From Armatimonadota bacterium (lineage in GTDB: Bacteria; Armatimonadota; Hebobacteria; CAIYQO01): a DNA stretch of 40,779 nucleotides. The notes beneath the pieces were generated by a model that saw only the letters and a list, made by a program, of their open reading frames with translations, searched no databases and was not told the DNA's origin. Below, piece by piece: positions 21,659 through 29,028 of this stretch. Within the stretch, counting starts at the first letter, position 1. Every line of letters starts with the position of its first letter. The DNA lies in the NCBI GenBank assembly GCA_029553475.1, contig JAKPKV010000125.1:1-40779 (forward strand), in the 5' to 3' direction. The position numbers and the translations under genes were made by a program.

Positions 21659-22468
21659 TCATTCGGCCTTCGGCTTCGCGAAGGCGTGCGAGCCTTTCGG
21701 CAGGTGGCAGGTGGCGCAGGTGGCGCCTGCCGCGGCTTTCGGCGCGTGGGCGGCCATCGTCTGGTCTTGGTGGCAGCTCAGGCAGAGCTCGTTCACCGGT
21801 TTCTTCAATTGGTGCGCCTGCGGCGTCGCGGTGTGCGAGGAATGGCAGCTCACGCAGGTGACGCCCTTGGCGAAGTGCGTGCTGGCGACCACTTCGTTCA
21901 TCTCCTGCATCGCCGCGCCGGCCTTCACCTCGGCGAGGGTGAAGCCGTCGGTGGCAAGCAGGTCCTGCCCGAATTTGTAGTTCAGCGCGACTTTCTGTCC
22001 GCCGATGGTATACTGGCCGTGGCAGCGGCCGCAGACGGAAATCTGCTGGCCGGCGGTTTTCAACGCGGCGGGGTCAATGATCGTCGCCGTTTTGTCCTTC
22101 GCCATCATGTGCGCGCTGCCGGGGCCATGGCAGGCTTCGCAGGTGACGCCTTTGTCCTTCCACGTCTTCGTGGCCGCGCTGTAGCCGGTTACGTGGCGGT
22201 AGGCCACCTCCGCCGCGGGCGTCTCCCCCTCTTTCCAGGGAAGGCTGCCGGCGATCTTCGCGTGCGCCGAGGCTTCCCAGTGGGTGTAGGTCGGCGCGTC
22301 TTTCTTGTTGTGGCACATCTTGCAGACGGTTGCGCCCCGATACGTCGCGGTGTCGAGATAGGCCGGGGTGACCGGCGTATCCGCGCAGAGCGCGGCGGTG
22401 GTCACCAGCCCGATGAGCAAGGCGGCGAGGGCATAGGCCCAACTGAGGCGGGAGCACAGCGCTTTCAT
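21659..22468 (-). CDS. Secreted hexaheme cytochrome c (cytochrome c554-like)
   Basis: A predicted periplasmic electron carrier of 269 residues. It has an N-terminal signal (about 1-29, SWAYALAALLIGLVTTAALCA) and six CxxCH heme sites: CKMCH, CEACH, CGRCH, CVSCH, CLSCH and CATCH. Extra His residues (SAHAKI, GSAHMM, STHFAK, SSHTAT, KGSHAF) can serve as distal ligands. The spacing resembles cytochrome c554/NrfB-like multiheme carriers. I take the ATG at 22468-22466 (AAGGGACC upstream); an earlier in-frame start would add a Cys-rich peptide before the signal. No oxidoreductase or cytochrome maturation gene is near, so its redox partner is unknown. Confidence 0.9.
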   Translation of the reverse strand: MKALCSRLSWAYALAALLIGLVTTAALCADTPVTPAYLDTATYRGATVCKMCHNKKDAPTYTHWEASAHAKIAGSLPWKEGETPAAEVAYRHVTGYSAATKTWKDKGVTCEACHGPGSAHMMAKDKTATIIDPAALKTAGQQISVCGRCHGQYTIGGQKVALNYKFGQDLLATDGFTLAEVKAGAAMQEMNEVVASTHFAKGVTCVSCHSSHTATPQAHQLKKPVNELCLSCHQDQTMAAHAPKAAAGATCATCHLPKGSHAFAKPKAE

Positions 22469-22560
22469 GATGGTCAGGTCCCTTTCGTTGCATACCGGAC
22501 AGTCGTAGACCAAAAATTCTCCGCGCGCGGCAAGATTCCTGCTTTTCTTTATCGAGAAAG

Positions 22561-22589
22561 ATAATTCCCCGTTTCACGGGGGGAATAAT
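22561..22589. repeat. Imperfect palindrome between divergent genes
   Basis: ATAATTCCCCG (from 22561) faces CGGGGGGAATAAT (to 22589) across TTTCA. It lies upstream of both the cytochrome gene (minus) and the oxidoreductase gene (plus), so an operator role is possible. Confidence 0.4.
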
Positions 22590-22697
22590 CGTCGTGCCGC
22601 CGCTGGGGGGCGTCTTCTTGCCACACAATGCGGCAAGGGTATTCCATGCGCATGAATTATGCGGTATGCTAGAGAGAGCAATACAGCAGGACGGACG

Positions 22698-23720
22698 ATG
22701 AGCGATTCTCTACTGCAGCTTGCCATCTTCGGCTGCGGGCGCAATGCCCGCGAGCACGCGCAGACTTTTCGCGCCATGGCGGGGGTGCGTCTGCGCGCCT
22801 ACTGGAACCGCCCGGACGATTTCCACCTGGCGGAAGCGATGCTGCGCGACTTCGGCGGTGCGTACTGCACGGATGACTACCGGCGGGTGGCTGATGACCC
22901 GGCGGTGGACGCCATCTACATCTGTACCATGCATAATGATCGCCTGCGGCTGCTGGACGCGGCCGCCCGCGCCGGCAAGCCGGTCTTCATGGAGAAGCCG
23001 CTGGCGCTGCCGGCGGAGCTGCTGCGCGAGATGGCCGACGTGCTGCGGCGGCACCCCATCCTCTTTCAATCCGGCTTTAAAATCCGCTTCCATTCCCTGG
23101 TCGGCCGGGCGGCGGCGCTGCTGCCGAACCCGGAGATACTCGTCGCGCACGTGCTGGACGACCCCTGGCCGCCTGGCGACCTGAATGATCCGGCCATCAG
23201 CGGCGGGAATGTGCGCGCGCAGGGCGTCTACGCCGCCGACGCGCTGCAGATCCTCGCCGGCAGCCTGCCGGTGGCGGTGACCGCGTCCGCGCGCAACGCG
23301 CGCCAGCCCAGCGGGGTGGAGGATACCCTCTGCGCCACCTTTGAATTCGCCAGCGGCGCGCTGGGCTGCCTGGCGGTGGCTGATGCCGGCAATGGTCCGG
23401 GCGCCATCTCAAAATTCCTCGTCGAGGCGGCGGGCGGCGGCACAAGTCTCGCCCTGTTCTCGCGCTTCACCCGCCTGCAGGTCCGCGAGGCGGATGGCCG
23501 CGAGACCACCATCATCGGCGAGGAAGACGGCTTCCTGCGGCAATCCGCGGCCTTCATCGCCGCCGTACGCGCCGGTGGCCCCAGCCCCAACCCCTTCCTC
23601 CAGGGCGCCATCCCCTCCATCATGATCGCCCGCGCCCTCGATGCCGCCGCCTCCGGCTGCCGGGAAAGGATAGATGTCCACGCCTGGTTGGCGCCCGCCG
23701 CCACATCCGCGGGGCGCTGA
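22698..23720 (+). CDS. Gfo/Idh/MocA family NAD(P)-dependent oxidoreductase
   Basis: A cytoplasmic oxidoreductase of 340 residues, likely acting on a sugar, inositol or their acid derivatives. The N-terminal Rossmann fold starts LAIFGCGRNAREHAQTF and includes DAIYICTMHNDR and the family EKP motif (GKPVFMEKPLALP, about residues 94-106). The C-terminal alpha/beta domain contains SGGNVRAQGVYAADALQILAG, where the usual catalytic Asp/His positions cannot be fixed by eye. Start ATG 22698. A TATGCT -10-like box lies at 22675-22680 without a good -35. It is a single gene, separated from the minus-strand ceramidase-like gene by a dispersed repeat. The exact substrate cannot be predicted. Confidence 0.88.
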   Translation: MSDSLLQLAIFGCGRNAREHAQTFRAMAGVRLRAYWNRPDDFHLAEAMLRDFGGAYCTDDYRRVADDPAVDAIYICTMHNDRLRLLDAAARAGKPVFMEKPLALPAELLREMADVLRRHPILFQSGFKIRFHSLVGRAAALLPNPEILVAHVLDDPWPPGDLNDPAISGGNVRAQGVYAADALQILAGSLPVAVTASARNARQPSGVEDTLCATFEFASGALGCLAVADAGNGPGAISKFLVEAAGGGTSLALFSRFTRLQVREADGRETTIIGEEDGFLRQSAAFIAAVRAGGPSPNPFLQGAIPSIMIARALDAAASGCRERIDVHAWLAPAATSAGR

Positions 23721-23790
23721 TGCCGATTTCCGTGTTCCTGGTTCGTTGCCCTCCGCGGCCCCCGTGGTGGGCGGAGCGTCCCCCGGATTG

Positions 23791-23958
23791 ATGCTCTTTG
23801 ACACATTGTTTCCGCTCTGGTGGGCTGTTCATCGAGAGGCTTCCGTCCCCCGGATTCAAATCCGGGGCTGGAGCCACAAAGCCCACCTGCGTGGACTCCC
23901 CGGATCGGGCCGAAGGACCGGATACCGAGCAACGCGGAAGTCATGTGTCACAGAGCAT
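23791..23958. repeat. Dispersed MITE-like foldback element, copy B
   Basis: The second copy of the element at 2348-2504 and the better preserved one. The ends ATGCTCTTTGACACAT and (complement) ATGCTCTGTGACACAT are inverted repeats extending to TTCCGC, about 24 bp. The interior again carries GGTGGGCTGTTCA, a GGATT-AAATCC hairpin, GGGGCTGGAG and GACCGGATACCGAGCAA. It also contains a roughly 8-bp insertion relative to copy A. It begins 70 bp after the oxidoreductase stop. Confidence 0.78.
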
Positions 23959-23982
23959 ATACTCCGCAGCTACCGGGGCCGC

Positions 23983-24033
23983 GTCCCGATGAAATCGGGA
24001 CACACAAACTGGGATCGCGGAGTGGCACTCCGC
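23983..24033. repeat. Two short palindromes next to copy B
   Basis: GTCCCGAT-gaa-ATCGGGAC (23983-24001) shares its core with the palindrome at 6408-6424. GCGGAGT-ggc-ACTCCGC (24017-24033) shares its arms with the pair at 25492-25536. Both lie just downstream of the ceramidase-like gene stop (minus strand). Confidence 0.6.
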
Positions 24034-24067
24034 CCCCGCCGCGCGGCGCCCCCCAAGCCTGCGGATG

Positions 24068-25453
24068 CTACTCGCCGAGGGGGAACAGCTCGCGGACCAT
24101 CGCCGTCGCTTCGGCGGTGATGATGTCCAGCGCGTCGGGGGCGAGTTTGGCCCAGTAGCGGGTGGCGCACTCGTGCCCGCCGCGGCGGAGGGCCTCCCTG
24201 CTCGGGATATAGCCGACATACTGGCTGATCATATGGACGACGTATGTCCAGCGGGTGGGGGACGCTTCCTTGATCCACAGTGCCGCTTCGATGAACGGCT
24301 CGCCGGGGAGGCCGACGAAGGCGGCGTCGCCGATGCGCATGACCTGGATTTCATATTCGAAGGTGCCCTCGCGCCGGGCCTGCAGGTACGCGCTGAGGTA
24401 GGAGGCGGCAGCCATCCATTCGTTGGAGACGGCGGTGTGCGCGTCATCGGTGAAGGGGATGCCGTCGGCGGCGTCAATCACCGCCCGCGCGCGGGCGACC
24501 TCCTCCGCCGGAAAATCGCGGAAGGGGAGGTGGATGCGGCGGGCGCGCCAGTCAATCGTCCCCGGCGCGCAGGTCATCGCTGCCAGCACGTTGCCCGCCA
24601 TTTCGGCCAGCGCCTGGCCCATCACGCGGTGGTCTTCGGTATACGCGGGGTCGAAGGGCGGCCAGGGATTGATGTTGCCGCAGCAGCCGTTGAGCACCAT
24701 CGGCGTGCCGCCGAAGCGCGCCCGCATCGCCGCGCACCAGGCGCCCGGCCAGTCGGCGGAGACGAGCGGTTGGGGGAAGACGTGCACGGGGTGGCAGGCG
24801 TAGTTGAGGAGCATGGCGACGGGGTGCAGATCGTCGCCGCGCAGGCAGAGCACGCCCACTTCCGGATCCATCGGCCCTTCCACGTAGAGGATATCCGTCG
24901 GCCCCAGCTTGCCGCCCTGCCAGCCTTTCCACGGCATGCCGATGCTGCCGTCGCGCAGCACTGCCCGGCGATTATAGGCGTAGCGCCCCTCGATGCCGCT
25001 GCCGGCGCCCACCTGCACCGGCCGCATGGCGGCCAGCGCCTGGCCCAGGGCGTCGAGGGCGCGCGCGATGACCAGCTCATCATACGCCGGGTCGCCGCCG
25101 CGAATCCAGGCGTAGTCTTCGGGAATGCCGGGGAAGTCGTCGTCCAGCATGAAGTGCCCCAGACCGGGGGCGGTGTGGGTCTGGGTGGCGTGGATCATCA
25201 GCGCGTCCGGCTCGATGCCGTGCCGTTCGGCGGCGAGGGCGCGGATGCGCCGGCACTGCGGCTTCGACACGATGCACAGGTCCAGCGCGATGATGGCCAG
25301 CGCGCGCTCCCCGTCGCGCAGCGCCAGCGCGCGGGCGTACAGCGGATCGAGCACCAGCTTCGCCGGCCGATAGCGGCCGATATCCCCGGCAAGCTGCACG
25401 CCCGCCGCGGGGGTGATGTCGGTCTGGGCGGCGCCGGCATGGAGGGTGGTCAT
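24068..25453 (-). CDS. Neutral/alkaline ceramidase-like protein
   Basis: 461 residues of the neutral/alkaline non-lysosomal ceramidase-like family, a zinc amidase fold. The hallmark N-terminus is GAAQTDITPAAGVQLAG. HATQTHTAPG supplies a His-x-His-type metal site; NYACHPVHV and LNGCCGNINP match the second metal His and the active-site segment. The C-terminal part (FVGLPGEPFIEAALWIKE) is also typical. There is no signal peptide, so it is probably cytoplasmic. Many bacterial members without a signal have unknown substrates, so ceramide hydrolysis should not be assumed. Start ATG 25453-25451 with GAGGA upstream. It follows the heparinase-like gene on the same strand, 141 bp away. Confidence 0.85.
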   Translation of the reverse strand: MTTLHAGAAQTDITPAAGVQLAGDIGRYRPAKLVLDPLYARALALRDGERALAIIALDLCIVSKPQCRRIRALAAERHGIEPDALMIHATQTHTAPGLGHFMLDDDFPGIPEDYAWIRGGDPAYDELVIARALDALGQALAAMRPVQVGAGSGIEGRYAYNRRAVLRDGSIGMPWKGWQGGKLGPTDILYVEGPMDPEVGVLCLRGDDLHPVAMLLNYACHPVHVFPQPLVSADWPGAWCAAMRARFGGTPMVLNGCCGNINPWPPFDPAYTEDHRVMGQALAEMAGNVLAAMTCAPGTIDWRARRIHLPFRDFPAEEVARARAVIDAADGIPFTDDAHTAVSNEWMAAASYLSAYLQARREGTFEYEIQVMRIGDAAFVGLPGEPFIEAALWIKEASPTRWTYVVHMISQYVGYIPSREALRRGGHECATRYWAKLAPDALDIITAEATAMVRELFPLGE

Positions 25454-25491
25454 GGTATCGTCCTCATTGATGAGCGTGTGATGAATTTCGT

Positions 25492-25565
25492 GCGGAGTAC
25501 AACTCCGCGGCCCCAGTGGGCGGAGTACAACTCCGCCGTCACCGCATGATCGCGCATGCGCGATC
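25492..25565. repeat. Cluster of three short palindromes
   Basis: GCGGAGT-aca-ACTCCGC-type units (GCGGAGTACAACTCCGC) lie at 25492-25508 and 25520-25536. A perfect 18-bp palindrome, GATCGCGCATGCGCGATC, lies at 25548-25565. They fill the gap between the heparinase-like gene and the ceramidase-like gene and could shape an intercistronic RNA structure. Confidence 0.65.
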
Positions 25566-25594
25566 CGCTGCCCGTCGTGCCTGCTGATGATGCA

Positions 25595-27721
25595 TTACCT
25601 GTCCGCGGGTACGGGCGTATGTTGATGTTGCTCGCGCAGCATCGCGCGGGTGGAATAGGTGGGGGTTTCCACCGCGCAGCGCAGATGCTCCAGCCATCGC
25701 GTGCCGACTGTCATCCCGCCGGGGTCTTCGCCGAGGTCAACGCTGAACTGATACGCCGTATCATCCGGCAGCCGGATTTTCCAGTGCGTCCAGTTCCCCC
25801 TACCCGCGCCTGCGGCCCCCGCGATGGCGCTGCTGATGGCGAGCTCGCGCGCGCCGCCGGATAAATCATACACCGTGACGAAGCTGGCGCGTTTCCCGCG
25901 CTGCCGGCGCAGGAGAAACGGCACCGTATCCGTCAACTGGTAGCCAAGGCCTTCGCCGGTGACGAGGGTGGTGTCGTCGGTGAGACAGTAGGCGCGGTAC
26001 GGCCTGCCGTTCGGCGGGGTGAAGGTGAAGGGCAGCCATTTCTCCCCCTGACCTTCCCGCAGGTGTGTCAGATGCTGGTAGCCGGCCTTCTCTCCCAGGC
26101 GCGCTCGGCGTTCAGTGAGCGCCACCGGGGAGGTGATGGCGCCGCGACCGTGGATGAACCAATCAATCTGCGCCGATTTCTTGCCCTCAACCGCGAAGAT
26201 GTCGAAGAGCAGGTCGTCCGCGAGGATGAGGAAGCGTTTGAGGGTGTAGCCGGGATAGGCGCCTGTGCTGATGGCGAAGGCGGCGGCGTAGCCGGGGGTG
26301 GTTTCGAAGTGGAGGAGCCTGCCGGTGTCCGGTTGCTGATTCGCGCCGTTGATGACCACCGTATTATGCGCCACCGTGGTGCGGGCCCAGCTTTCGTATT
26401 CAGGGACGCTGTAGGTGAGGCGTCCGGGGTCGAGGAGCCATTCCCGGCCCTGGGCATAGACGACGATATTGAGCTTGTCGGGGTGGCCGTGATGGTCGCC
26501 GTGCTGGCCGTAGTCCAGCATGGCGCAGATGGGGTTCTCCGGCGTGCCGCCGCGGAGGACGGCGATGCCCAGGCCGGCGAGGTTGACGCTCTTCAACTCC
26601 GGCTTGCGCGCACCGTCGGCCGGGATGCCGGCGTAGAGGGCCAGCAGCGGATCGCCGAAGTAGCCGTAGCCCCAGCGGAAGACGTCCTTCCAGCCGTCGA
26701 GACTGGCGGGGTCGCTGTCATTGATGACGGGGAACTGGCCGTTGGGATAGGCGAGGTTGAGCGGGCCGGTCCAGAGACTTTTCAGGCGGACGTCATCGGC
26801 GAGGGTGATGCCGACGCGCTTGAGGGCGTCGAGGTGCTCCATGATCGCCTGCATGGTGTAGCGCTGGTAGGCCATGGTGCCTTCGTACCAGAGGCCGTCA
26901 TCGGTGACGGATGCTGTGAGCTGCCAGCGCAGGCCGGCGGGGCCGTCCACGCTGTCGCGGATGAGCGCTTCGTCGCCGATGGCGACGCTGACGGCGGCAT
27001 ACGCGGCGTTGAACCAAGTCTGATGGTTGTTCTTCGCGCCGACGAAGCCCTGCAGGCGGCGGATTTCGCGCACCGGATCGCCGAGGGCGCCCCGTTCGAT
27101 GATCGCGCGATCGGCGTCCGGGATGGCGGTCGCGACGAGATCGTACGCGCGGGCGAGGCGGATGGCGGCGAAGGCTTCGTCGAGGTGCTGGGCGTAGCGG
27201 CGCCCGCCGACCACGGCCAGCGCGCCTTTGCGCCCCCAGCGGTCGTGGCGCGTCCAGGTGGGGTACAGGCGGGCGAGCGTGAGCAGCACGTCCTTCACCG
27301 CGTCGGCGTATTTGCGCTCCCCGGTGAGGGCATACGCGGTGCCCAGGGTGATGCAGTCCTCATTCAGCGCGTCATTCAGGCGGGTGCGGTAGGCGGCTTT
27401 CGTGCGTTCATCGGTGTAGACGGCCTCGCACTTCGGGCAGCGGTGCCGTTCCCGCGATTCTGGCTGCAGCCAGGCGCCGTCTTTCGGGCAGGCGTAGTAG
27501 AAGACCCAGTCGCCTTCCTGCGCGGGGACGACCAGCCCTTCCGCCAGCAGGGCGTCGGCGCGGGTGAGGACGTGTTGCACCTCCCCCTGGCGGGCGGGAT
27601 CGGCTTTCCAGGCGGCGATCTCCTCCGCCGTGTAGAGGAAACGCGGGTGCGGCCGGAAGGCGAGAGGTTCGGCGGCGCCGGCCAGCGCCACCAGCAGCCC
27701 GAGCAGCACAAGGTATCGCAT
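25595..27721 (-). CDS. Secreted heparinase II/III / alginate-lyase-like polysaccharide lyase
   Basis: An exported 708-residue enzyme expected to cleave uronic-acid polysaccharides by beta-elimination. A signal peptide (about 1-17) is followed by an (alpha/alpha) toroid domain (about 20-340), with PHPRFLYTAEEIAAWKAD, NNHQTWFNAAYAAVS and GLWYEGTMAYQRYTMQAI. The heparinase II/III-like beta domain (about 370-700) contains DYGQHGDHHGHPDKLN, the conserved His/Asp-rich site, and WLLDPGRLTYSVPEYESW. A small Cys knuckle near residues 79-103 (ACPKDG...RCPKCEAVY) may bind zinc. I use the ATG at 27721-27719 (GGGAGAG upstream). Substrate (alginate, heparin-like or other) is not determined. Confidence 0.88.
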   Translation of the reverse strand: MRYLVLLGLLVALAGAAEPLAFRPHPRFLYTAEEIAAWKADPARQGEVQHVLTRADALLAEGLVVPAQEGDWVFYYACPKDGAWLQPESRERHRCPKCEAVYTDERTKAAYRTRLNDALNEDCITLGTAYALTGERKYADAVKDVLLTLARLYPTWTRHDRWGRKGALAVVGGRRYAQHLDEAFAAIRLARAYDLVATAIPDADRAIIERGALGDPVREIRRLQGFVGAKNNHQTWFNAAYAAVSVAIGDEALIRDSVDGPAGLRWQLTASVTDDGLWYEGTMAYQRYTMQAIMEHLDALKRVGITLADDVRLKSLWTGPLNLAYPNGQFPVINDSDPASLDGWKDVFRWGYGYFGDPLLALYAGIPADGARKPELKSVNLAGLGIAVLRGGTPENPICAMLDYGQHGDHHGHPDKLNIVVYAQGREWLLDPGRLTYSVPEYESWARTTVAHNTVVINGANQQPDTGRLLHFETTPGYAAAFAISTGAYPGYTLKRFLILADDLLFDIFAVEGKKSAQIDWFIHGRGAITSPVALTERRARLGEKAGYQHLTHLREGQGEKWLPFTFTPPNGRPYRAYCLTDDTTLVTGEGLGYQLTDTVPFLLRRQRGKRASFVTVYDLSGGARELAISSAIAGAAGAGRGNWTHWKIRLPDDTAYQFSVDLGEDPGGMTVGTRWLEHLRCAVETPTYSTRAMLREQHQHTPVPADR

Positions 27722-27775
27722 GGCACTCTCCCAGCCATGAGCGTAGCGCATTTTCCCGGCCGGCGCAAGGGCCGG

Positions 27776-28897
27776 TCAGCGCTTCACCGACGCCCGCACC
27801 GTGCCGGTGGTGGCGCTGTCCACCACCAATTTCGGTGCGGTGAAGGCGGTCATGGCGGCGGCGAGGTCTTTCACCGTCTTCGTGTACAGCACCTCCAGCC
27901 GCGCGACGCCACGGTCGAAGCCGAGCAGGCGGGTACGGCGGACGAAGCGCAGGTCGGCAAGCTGGCGCTCGACGGCGCTGACATCCTGCATGCCGCAGCC
28001 GGTGAGGGTGACGATGTAGCCGCGCGCCGGGTCCACGGCGGCTCTGATGAGCAGGCCCAGATTCTTCGTCAACCAGTCCTGGGCGCAGACAGTCAACGCG
28101 CTCTCCGCCGCGTTGTTTTCCGCAAAGGCGGCTACGGCGAAGGGAGTTTTTCCCTGCCAGGCGGCGACGATGTGCGCGGTATCCACGCGGATGGCTTTCG
28201 CGTTGAGCCAGGCTTCCCCGCTGAACATCTCGGTGTTGGCGACGGTGTTGCGCGCGGTGCGGTACTTCGCCTCGCCGATGATGAGGATATCGGCGACGTC
28301 CTGCAAGGCGAGGATGCGCGCGGCGTCGTATTTCCCTTCGCGCAGCAGCTTCATGGCCTCTTTCGATTTGTTGTTCGCGAGCTGATCGGCATCGAGGACG
28401 GTGAAGCCCAGCGCCACCAGCTTCTCGGTGACGAGGGTCTGCGCGAGGGTCGGATCGTCGCAGGCTTGCGGCTGGCGCAGGTCCACCAGCACGCGCGGGC
28501 TGCCCGCCACGTGCAGGCGCGCGGACACGTCGGTGAGATCGTCCTCGAGTTTGCCCATGCGCACCTGCGCGCGAATCTTCACCCGGTATTCGTCGCCGTC
28601 GTACTGTTCGTTGAGGATGGCGTAGTGCTGCACGTAGCCCTGGCTGTGCGCGTAGATGTCGTCGGAGAGCACTGCGCCGTTTTTCACCACCGTCTCGGAC
28701 TCAATATAGAGCCCGACGGCCTCCTCCACCGCGCGGCGCTGCGCGTCGGCGAGGGCGTCGTCGCGGGCTTTGCCGCGATCAGGGCCGGCGCCCACGCCGT
28801 CCGCCACCACGCTCTTCAGCGCCGTGACGGGCGCCTGCGCCGGCGCCAGGCAGGCCAGCAGGCCGAGTATCGCACACAGCAGCGCTCGCATCATCAT
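27776..28897 (-). CDS. Secreted protein with FlgT-N/LPP20-like N-terminal domain
   Basis: A predicted exported protein of 373 residues. After a signal peptide (about 1-22) comes a domain with DRGKARDDALADAQRRAVEEAVGLYIESET and VLSDDIYAHSQGYVQHYAIL. This is the pattern of the FlgT N-terminal/LPP20 family. The remainder (about 135-373; RVLVDLRQPQ, VADILIIGEAKY, GYIVTLTGCGMQDVSAVERQLADL) resembles the middle and C-terminal FlgT-like or surface-assembly domains. No flagellar gene is in the window, so an outer-envelope structural role is more neutral. The start is the first of three tandem ATGs, 6 nt after GGAAGGAG. A TATAGT box (minus strand, 28934-28929) lies just upstream. The heparinase gene follows 54 bp later and may be co-transcribed. 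Confidence 0.72.
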   Translation of the reverse strand: MMMRALLCAILGLLACLAPAQAPVTALKSVVADGVGAGPDRGKARDDALADAQRRAVEEAVGLYIESETVVKNGAVLSDDIYAHSQGYVQHYAILNEQYDGDEYRVKIRAQVRMGKLEDDLTDVSARLHVAGSPRVLVDLRQPQACDDPTLAQTLVTEKLVALGFTVLDADQLANNKSKEAMKLLREGKYDAARILALQDVADILIIGEAKYRTARNTVANTEMFSGEAWLNAKAIRVDTAHIVAAWQGKTPFAVAAFAENNAAESALTVCAQDWLTKNLGLLIRAAVDPARGYIVTLTGCGMQDVSAVERQLADLRFVRRTRLLGFDRGVARLEVLYTKTVKDLAAAMTAFTAPKLVVDSATTGTVRASVKR

Positions 28898-28979
28898 CTC
28901 TCGCTCCTTCCGACAATCGCTTCCTTACACTATACGCGGCAATGGCGCGGTGTTGCGCGGTATGGGGGGCGGTGGGGCG

Positions 28980-29013
28980 AAAAACCTCCGCGGCCCGGAA
29001 GGCCGGACCGCGG
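28980..29013 (-). terminator. Intrinsic terminator of the dehydrogenase operon
   Basis: On the minus strand CCGCGGTCCGG (29013-29003) pairs with CCGGGCCGCGG (28998-28988; one G-T/mismatch position). A GG-TTTTT tract (28984-28980) follows. It starts 15 bp after the stop codon of the dehydrogenase gene. Confidence 0.75.
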
Positions 29014-29028
29014 GTCGTGGCGACGGTG

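Noticed and set aside
24065-25549. 494-codon plus-strand frame opposite the ceramidase-like gene
   Set aside because: Mirror of a recognisable ceramidase-like protein; no plausible domain of its own.
27776-28897. Flagellar gene cluster suggested by the FlgT-like domain
   Set aside because: No other flagellar gene is in the window, and FlgT-N/LPP20-like domains occur in non-flagellar envelope proteins.
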